From Collinsella sp. (GTDB lineage: Bacteria > Actinomycetota > Coriobacteriia > Coriobacteriales > Coriobacteriaceae), in the NCBI GenBank assembly GCA_019413925.1, contig DXMY01000014.1, positions 1 through 64,000 on the forward strand: a stretch of 64,000 nucleotides of DNA. Direction: 5' to 3'. A model generated the notes under the pieces. It made no database searches and was not told the DNA's origin. It saw nothing but the letters and a program-made list of their open reading frames with translations. The position numbers and the translations under genes were made by a program. Of the stretch, positions 59,080 through 64,000 are shown piece by piece (the stretch's first letter is position 1; each line of letters opens with the position of its first letter).

Positions 59080-59309
59080 GTGGACAAAAAATGCCAAATA
59101 TGAGTACTGTTGCTAAGTGAATAGCATTTACATCCAAGAAGATAATGGACATAGCCGATAGTATGTTCATTAAAATTGGCTCCAATATGTCTTAAACCAG
59201 TCAGGTTGGCTGCTTTAGGGGGTTGTAGGGGCCGCTCGGACGTCATTTTGGGTGGTTTTGCCTGCTACTAAAATGGTAACAGTACTCATATTTGCCCCTT
59301 TTTGTCCAC
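59080..59309. mobile_element. 230-bp non-coding element with 34-bp imperfect terminal inverted repeats
   Basis: The left end (59080-59113, starting GTGGACAAAAA and containing AAATATGAGTACTGTT) is matched by the reverse complement at 59276-59309 with a few mismatches. The interior is AT-rich and non-coding. The TGGACA end recalls the 15055/16583 elements. It fills most of the 545-bp gap between the NRMT gene and the acyltransferase. Confidence 0.75.
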
Positions 59310-59481
59310 GATCCCTTGAAGCCGGCTCGAAAAGAGTGATTTTGGTTTGTTTGCTGCGGGTGTGGGCTTGGAAACAACGTTCGGGGTGGCGAGGCGCCCA
59401 GAATTCGGTCGCAAGGAGGGCGTTCCTCGGCTGTGTCAGGAGTGTCCCTAGGTGCCGGCACATAAGGAACGTTCCTAACTG

Positions 59482-59519
59482 CCGGAGGGGGTGTCTGCCG
59501 TGGCGGGCACCCCCTCCGG
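59482..59519 (-). terminator. 12-bp GC hairpin downstream of the acyltransferase
   Basis: CCGGAGGGGGTG (59482-59493) pairs with CACCCCCTCCGG (59508-59519). No T-tract. It sits 23 bp past the acyltransferase stop (minus strand). The adjacent GGAACGTTCC (59467-59476) is a further palindrome. Confidence 0.5.
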
Positions 59520-59542
59520 ATGTGGGAAGTTTGCGCTGCAGG

Positions 59543-61759
59543 TTACTTATCGGTGCCCAGCTTGTGCGGCTTGAGAGCGAGCGCATTGACGAGCGCGTCG
59601 GTGGCAGACTTGACGGCCGCCGGCTGCGGATCGTTGACGTGATCCTCGGGATGCACGGGCAGGTCCTTCTTGACTGCATCGTGGATCAAGTTGAGGTACT
59701 CAGTCACGCCAGTGGTCGACAGGTGCGTGCCATCGCCATCGAACAGGTCGTTGCGATTGGCACTGTATCCGTACCAGTCGATAACGCGCACGTTCTTGTA
59801 GCGCGTAGCAGCGTTGGCGATGGCCTGGTTGGTAGAGCCAACCCACGGCTGCGGGCTGCGCGTGTTCACAAACACCACAATACGCTTATCTCCTGCATCG
59901 GTCATGATGGCGTCGATCTGGTCGTCGGTTACCAAGCCGTTGGTGCCCAGTGCAAAGACCACGATCTTGCCGGCAAGGTTCTGTTGGAGATAGCCCTCAA
60001 ATGTCGCGCGGCCCGCATCAAACTGGCGGCCCTTTTCGGCATCGATATGGCTGTGCGGGAACACGCCGTCAAAGGAATCAACGGCGCGCAGCGACACGGA
60101 GTCACCGATCATCAACAGGTCGTAGGAGCCATCGGGGAAGCCGTCGTTGTCCTTGTCGGTGTCGTCGGCCGCCTGTTGGTCTGTGGGCGCGGTGTTTTTG
60201 GCTTCCTTGTTGAGGACTTCGGCGCCCTCACCGCTCAGTGCGGAGGTCTCCGGCACAAAGATCAGGCCGCCCAGTGCAACGACCAACACGACAGCGCAGG
60301 CTGCGCAGACAGGGACGTGCGCGCGCACCCAGTTGGCGGGCGCGGTGGTGCCGTCGCGGAACTCGGATACGGTGCGCCCAAAGGCGCCCTTTCTAAACGG
60401 CGTCTCGATAAAGCGATATGAACATTCGGCTACGGCGACCACCAACAACACCTGCAAAATGTACTGCCACCACGGCGTATCGTTGATGTTGGCGACCGGG
60501 TTCATGAGCAACAGTAGCGGATAGTGCCACAGGTAGATGCTGTACGAGCGCTTGCCAACCCACACGAGCGGCTCGGCGGACAGTGCGCGGGCAACCATTC
60601 CCTGGGGCTGCACGCAGGCCGCGATGACCATGAGCGTGAGGATGGAGCATAGCAGCGTGCCGCCGCGATACTGGAACGCGGTGTAGCCGTTGGTGAGCGC
60701 GACCATGGCGGCAAGGCCAACCAGACCCACGACGCCCAACACATCGATGGATGCGGGCGAGGACCAAAAGCGCACGAGGGCGCTCGGCTGTGCCGGGACG
60801 GTCTCGGCTGCGTTGTCGGCCTTCTCGCCAGGCTTGCCCTCGGCGTTCTTGCCGTGCTTGGCGGCGCCAGCCAGGCGATTGAGCCCCAAACGATGAGCGA
60901 GACGCACCGGCGCCAGGTCGCGATCGGGGATAAAGGCCATCCAGGCGCCCAGCAGCAGCGAGAAGACGCGGGTGTCGGTGCCGTAGTACACGCGGCTGGG
61001 GTCGGCGGCAGGGTTGTAGAGCACCATCATGGCAAGGGCGGATACCGCTGCGAGTCCCAGGACCATACGGCGCGTGTTGGGTTTGCTCACATGCATGGAC
61101 ACCATGGCAAACAGCAGCGGTGGCCAAACCAGGTAGAATTGTTCCTCGATGGCGAGCGACCAAAAGTGCGTAAGCGGCGAGGGGTCGCCCAGGGCGTTGA
61201 AGTACGAAACGTCCTGCATAATCTGCCACCAGTTGTTAAAGAACAGCAGCGACGGCAGAATGTCGGGACGCATCTTGGTGAGCATCACGTGGTTGAAGAC
61301 GGTGCACAGCGCACAGGTTACAACCACAACGGTCACCACGGCGGGGACCAGGCGACGGATGCGGCGGATCCAGAAGCTCTTGAGGTCGATGCGGCCGGTC
61401 TTAGCGACTTCGTTGAGTAGCAGGCGTGTGATCAGATAGCCCGAAAGCACAAAGAAGATCGTGACGCCAAGCAGGCCGCCCTGAGCCCACGTGAGGTTGA
61501 GGTGATAGAGCACCACCGCGACGACGGCAAGCGTGCGCAGGCCGTCGAGCGCAGGGATGTAGCGGGACTTGGGGCGAGCAGGCGTCTGCTCCGCGGCGGG
61601 AGTGTTGGCGCGGCCAGCGTTGTTGGCAGAAGCGCGATGGGGGCTCGCGGTGCGTCGCGGCTCGTTGGCACGGCGCTCGCCCTTCACGCGTTCGTGCGGC
61701 GCCGGCTCGTTGCCCGTGCGGCGTCGACCGCGCGAGCCCGATTGCGAGAATTGTTCCAT
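59543..61759 (-). CDS. OafA-type membrane acyltransferase with SGNH domain
   Basis: A 738-aa protein. A disordered basic N-terminus (1-65) leads to an acyltransferase-3 membrane domain of about ten TMs (66-470): YIPALDGLRTLAVVAVVLYHL, FFVLSGYLITRLLL, HFWSLAIEEQFYLVWP, YSIYLWHYPLLLL. An extra TM and a Lys/Asp-rich linker follow, then an extracytoplasmic SGNH hydrolase fold (about 525-700) with LLMIGDSVSLRA, FALGTNG and the DGTHLS catalytic pair. OatA/OafA relatives O-acetylate peptidoglycan or surface glycans and confer lysozyme resistance. Monocistronic. Confidence 0.92.
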   Translation of the reverse strand: MEQFSQSGSRGRRRTGNEPAPHERVKGERRANEPRRTASPHRASANNAGRANTPAAEQTPARPKSRYIPALDGLRTLAVVAVVLYHLNLTWAQGGLLGVTIFFVLSGYLITRLLLNEVAKTGRIDLKSFWIRRIRRLVPAVVTVVVVTCALCTVFNHVMLTKMRPDILPSLLFFNNWWQIMQDVSYFNALGDPSPLTHFWSLAIEEQFYLVWPPLLFAMVSMHVSKPNTRRMVLGLAAVSALAMMVLYNPAADPSRVYYGTDTRVFSLLLGAWMAFIPDRDLAPVRLAHRLGLNRLAGAAKHGKNAEGKPGEKADNAAETVPAQPSALVRFWSSPASIDVLGVVGLVGLAAMVALTNGYTAFQYRGGTLLCSILTLMVIAACVQPQGMVARALSAEPLVWVGKRSYSIYLWHYPLLLLMNPVANINDTPWWQYILQVLLVVAVAECSYRFIETPFRKGAFGRTVSEFRDGTTAPANWVRAHVPVCAACAVVLVVALGGLIFVPETSALSGEGAEVLNKEAKNTAPTDQQAADDTDKDNDGFPDGSYDLLMIGDSVSLRAVDSFDGVFPHSHIDAEKGRQFDAGRATFEGYLQQNLAGKIVVFALGTNGLVTDDQIDAIMTDAGDKRIVVFVNTRSPQPWVGSTNQAIANAATRYKNVRVIDWYGYSANRNDLFDGDGTHLSTTGVTEYLNLIHDAVKKDLPVHPEDHVNDPQPAAVKSATDALVNALALKPHKLGTDK

Positions 61760-61946
61760 AAAACATCATCCAATGACGAGAATAATCAGCACGTATTCAT
61801 TGTAGCTGCCTGCCCCTGTGAATGCTTGCTGCTGGCGCAAGCTCAAGCGCGCGTCCACATCAAAGTGGACTAAAGTTATAGGGGGTGCGAGAGTGCACAA
61901 TCGTTGGTCGATGGTGGGCGCAAAGCCCGAAGACGAGGAGGTTTCC

Positions 61947-62942
61947 ATGGCGGATCACAGCATCGTTGCGGTGTTCGGCAGCATGAACATGGACCTTTCG
62001 GTGGCGTGCGAGCGCATGCCGCGCGCGGGCGAGACGGTCGATGGCAGCGGTTTTATCACCAACGCCGGCGGTAAGGGAGCCAATCAGGCCGTTGCCGCTG
62101 CGCGCATGGGTGCGCGCACGTGCATGATCGGCGCTGTTGGGCGCGATACCTTTGGCGATGCGCTTGTGGCAGGGCTCCAAGATGCCGGCGTGGGCGTTGA
62201 GTCCGTGACACGTCTCGACGACGTGGAGACCGGTACTGCGACTATCATTCGCTGTGAGAGCGACAACCGCATCGTGCTGTCGCCGGGCGCCAACCATGCG
62301 CTTGCGGGCGAGGACGTTGCCCGCGCACTGAGGCGCTTGGTGGCCGACGAGCTCGACGGCGATGCCAGCGAGATTGCCCCGGCTGCTGGCGGCGTCTTTA
62401 TCGCCCAGGGCGAATGTGACCTTGCGGCGACGGCCGGGGCGCTTGCTTGCGCTCACGAGCTGGGGTTCTATACGATCTTTAACCCGGCGCCCGCCTGCGA
62501 CCTGCCGGCAGGAGCGTGGCCAGCGGTCGACCTGGTCTGCCCCAACGAGACCGAGTGCCAGGTACTGACGGGCATTCTGCCCACGGATGATGCGAGTTGC
62601 GTCGCCGCGCTCAATGCGCTGCTCGACAAGGGCGCCGGGGCTGCGGTCATCACGTTGGGCGGCGCCGGCTCGGTTACGCTCGGCGATGGCGGTGAGCCGC
62701 TGCGCATGCCGGCGCTTTCGAGCGCGGTGGTCGATACGACGGCCGCGGGCGATACGTTTATCGGCGCGTTGGCGGCGGCTCGTCTGGAGGGCCTGCCGCT
62801 CTTTGAGTGCATGGCGGCGGGTGCTCGCGCCTCGGCGGTGACGGTGTCGCGCCTGGGCGCTCAGCAATCAATTCCCACGCGTGCGGAAGTCGAGCACAAG
62901 TTTGGTTTAGACGGTTTGGATGTAGACGGAGAAGCGGAGTAG
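61947..62942 (+). CDS. rbsK: Ribokinase
   Basis: A 331-aa PfkB-family kinase phosphorylating ribose. GSMNMDLSV and the NAGGKGANQAVAAARMG substrate motif are ribokinase-specific; the catalytic anion-hole DTTAAGDTFIGALAAA is intact with its Asp base. Somewhat longer than E. coli RbsK (a stretch near 110-150 is extended). The ATG at 61947 follows GAGGAGG. The nucleoside hydrolase begins 4 bp downstream, so ribose freed from nucleosides can enter as ribose 5-phosphate and feed prs. Confidence 0.94.
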   Translation: MADHSIVAVFGSMNMDLSVACERMPRAGETVDGSGFITNAGGKGANQAVAAARMGARTCMIGAVGRDTFGDALVAGLQDAGVGVESVTRLDDVETGTATIIRCESDNRIVLSPGANHALAGEDVARALRRLVADELDGDASEIAPAAGGVFIAQGECDLAATAGALACAHELGFYTIFNPAPACDLPAGAWPAVDLVCPNETECQVLTGILPTDDASCVAALNALLDKGAGAAVITLGGAGSVTLGDGGEPLRMPALSSAVVDTTAAGDTFIGALAAARLEGLPLFECMAAGARASAVTVSRLGAQQSIPTRAEVEHKFGLDGLDVDGEAE

Positions 62943-62946
62943 AACA

Positions 62947-63921
62947 ATGGCAACCAAGAAGCTGATCCTTGATCTGGATATGGGTGTGGATGATGCGATG
63001 GCGCTTGCCTACGCCATCGCGAGCCCCGAGGTGGAGCTCGTCGGCATCACCACGTGCTTTGGCAACGTGCGCGTCGAGCAGTCGGCGCACAACTGCTTGG
63101 CGGTGCTCGACCTGTTGGGTCGTCCCGAGGTGCCGGTGTACCTGGGCGCCGATCGTCCCATGAAGGCGACCGAACCCTACACGCCGCCGGCGTCCACCAC
63201 GCTTATCCACGGCAAGAACGGCATCGGCGGCGCAAGCGTGCCCGCCTCGCCGTACGAGCCGGTGGGCGCGACGTCGGCCGACGGCAATGCGGCGGTCGAT
63301 TACCTGATTGATGCCGCGCGTACCTATGGTCCCGATCTGGTCTACGTTGCGACCGGCCCGCTCACCAATCTGGCGCTTGCCCTGGAGCGCGATGCGGCGG
63401 AGATGATGTCTATCGGTCGCGTGGTCGTGATGGGCGGTGCGCTTACCGTGCCCGGAAACGTGAGCGCCGGTGCCGAGGCCAACATGGCGAGCGACCCCGA
63501 GGCGGCCGATGCCGTGCTGCGTTCGGGCCGCAAGCTCACTATGGTGGGGCTGGATGTGACGCATCGCGTGGTGCTCACGCGCCGCGACGTTGCCGGCTGG
63601 ACGGGCTCGGGCACTATGGCTGGCTGCGCGTTTGCGAGCATGGTCGAGCACTATATCGGTTCGTACGAAATGAACGCGCCCTACCTGGGCGGCTGCGCGC
63701 TGCACGATCCGCTGGCGGTTGCCGTGGCGATTGATCCCACGCTCGTGGGCGCGCTCGGCTGTAACCTGCGCGTTGACTTGCTGGGCGAGTATCGCGGCCG
63801 CACCATCTGCGACGAGCACTGTCTGTCCGATCCCGACAAGAGCGCGCTTGTGGCACTCACCGTGGACGCCCCGCGCTTTCTGTCCGAGTTCAAGGCGCGC
63901 ATGGCCCGCATCCTAGGCTAG
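62947..63921 (+). CDS. Ribonucleoside hydrolase
   Basis: A 324-aa enzyme of the IU-nucleoside hydrolase family, cleaving nucleosides to base and ribose. The Ca2+-binding N-terminal motif is DLDMGVDDA; GNVRVEQSAHN, ATGPLTNLALAL, VVMGGAL and the active-site His in GGCALHDPLAV are in place. Substrate range (pyrimidine, purine or mixed) cannot be read from sequence. Co-transcribed with ribokinase. Confidence 0.94.
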   Translation: MATKKLILDLDMGVDDAMALAYAIASPEVELVGITTCFGNVRVEQSAHNCLAVLDLLGRPEVPVYLGADRPMKATEPYTPPASTTLIHGKNGIGGASVPASPYEPVGATSADGNAAVDYLIDAARTYGPDLVYVATGPLTNLALALERDAAEMMSIGRVVVMGGALTVPGNVSAGAEANMASDPEAADAVLRSGRKLTMVGLDVTHRVVLTRRDVAGWTGSGTMAGCAFASMVEHYIGSYEMNAPYLGGCALHDPLAVAVAIDPTLVGALGCNLRVDLLGEYRGRTICDEHCLSDPDKSALVALTVDAPRFLSEFKARMARILG

Positions 63922-64000
63922 GCTCGGGATCGAAGCACGCCCATCTGCTCGATGTGGCCGCTGGCGGGCCGACATCTACCGTTCGCCAGCCCGATGGTCC

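Noticed and set aside
63918..64000. Partial minus-strand gene at the window edge (ending ...EQMGVLRSRA)
   Set aside because: An open frame reaches the edge, but only about 27 codons are visible and nothing is recognisable; its stop would overlap the nucleoside hydrolase end.

Overview
The window is high-GC DNA of a Gram-positive anaerobe, most probably a Collinsella-like member of the Coriobacteriia. That assignment is inferred from the gene repertoire: LAxTG-anchored giant surface proteins, an Ech-type [NiFe] hydrogenase, NfnAB, a Coriobacteriia-type NRAMP-related Mg transporter and fused ECF ATPases. No rRNA, prophage, complete insertion sequence or CRISPR array was seen. I count 45 protein genes and one initiator tRNA.

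Layout. 0.1-11.3 kb: three large secreted wall-anchored proteins, each ending in an LAxTG sorting signal. The first two share an N-terminal secretion cassette; the last two share a 3' end and a downstream repeat array. 11.7-14.9 kb: NfnAB electron-bifurcating transhydrogenase and peptidyl-tRNA hydrolase. 15-16.8 kb: an orphan DUF559-like nuclease-fold protein between two 202-204 bp inverted-repeat elements. 16.9-28.1 kb: housekeeping genes (prs, glmU, an ECF vitamin transporter, xth, a sirtuin, a folP-folK fusion, a biotin-ligase-like protein, coaX). 28.3-31 kb: tRNA-fMet, a four-unit repeat array and an old-yellow-enzyme reductase. 31.4-37.6 kb: an HTH protein and a five-gene Ech hydrogenase operon whose EchA and EchB subunits are fused. 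38-47 kb: a two-component system and two ABC systems. 47-59 kb: a DUF362 ferredoxin protein, a hydrolase, hemolysin III-like and CorC-like membrane proteins, then envelope proteins (YtxH, PRC-barrel, a deacetylase-like protein) and a Mg-transport pair. 59.5-63.9 kb: an OafA-type acyltransferase, ribokinase and nucleoside hydrolase.

How it works together. Ech couples ferredoxin oxidation to H2 evolution and ion translocation, and NfnAB links ferredoxin and NADH to NADPH; together they form a fermentative redox core. Ribokinase plus nucleoside hydrolase is a nucleoside-ribose salvage pair. The MgtE-like and NRAMP-related proteins look like one Mg2+ module behind a long structured leader.

The most unusual signal is non-coding. 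A 15-base arm (TCTCGATCTGTAACA) and its reverse complement alternate at a strict 40-41 bp pitch, in arrays of two, three and four 55-bp palindromic units that share a short left-flank motif. Several other inverted-repeat elements (150-230 bp, plus shorter GGGGAC-type hairpins) are scattered between genes, as expected of small non-autonomous or REP-like elements mobilised in trans.
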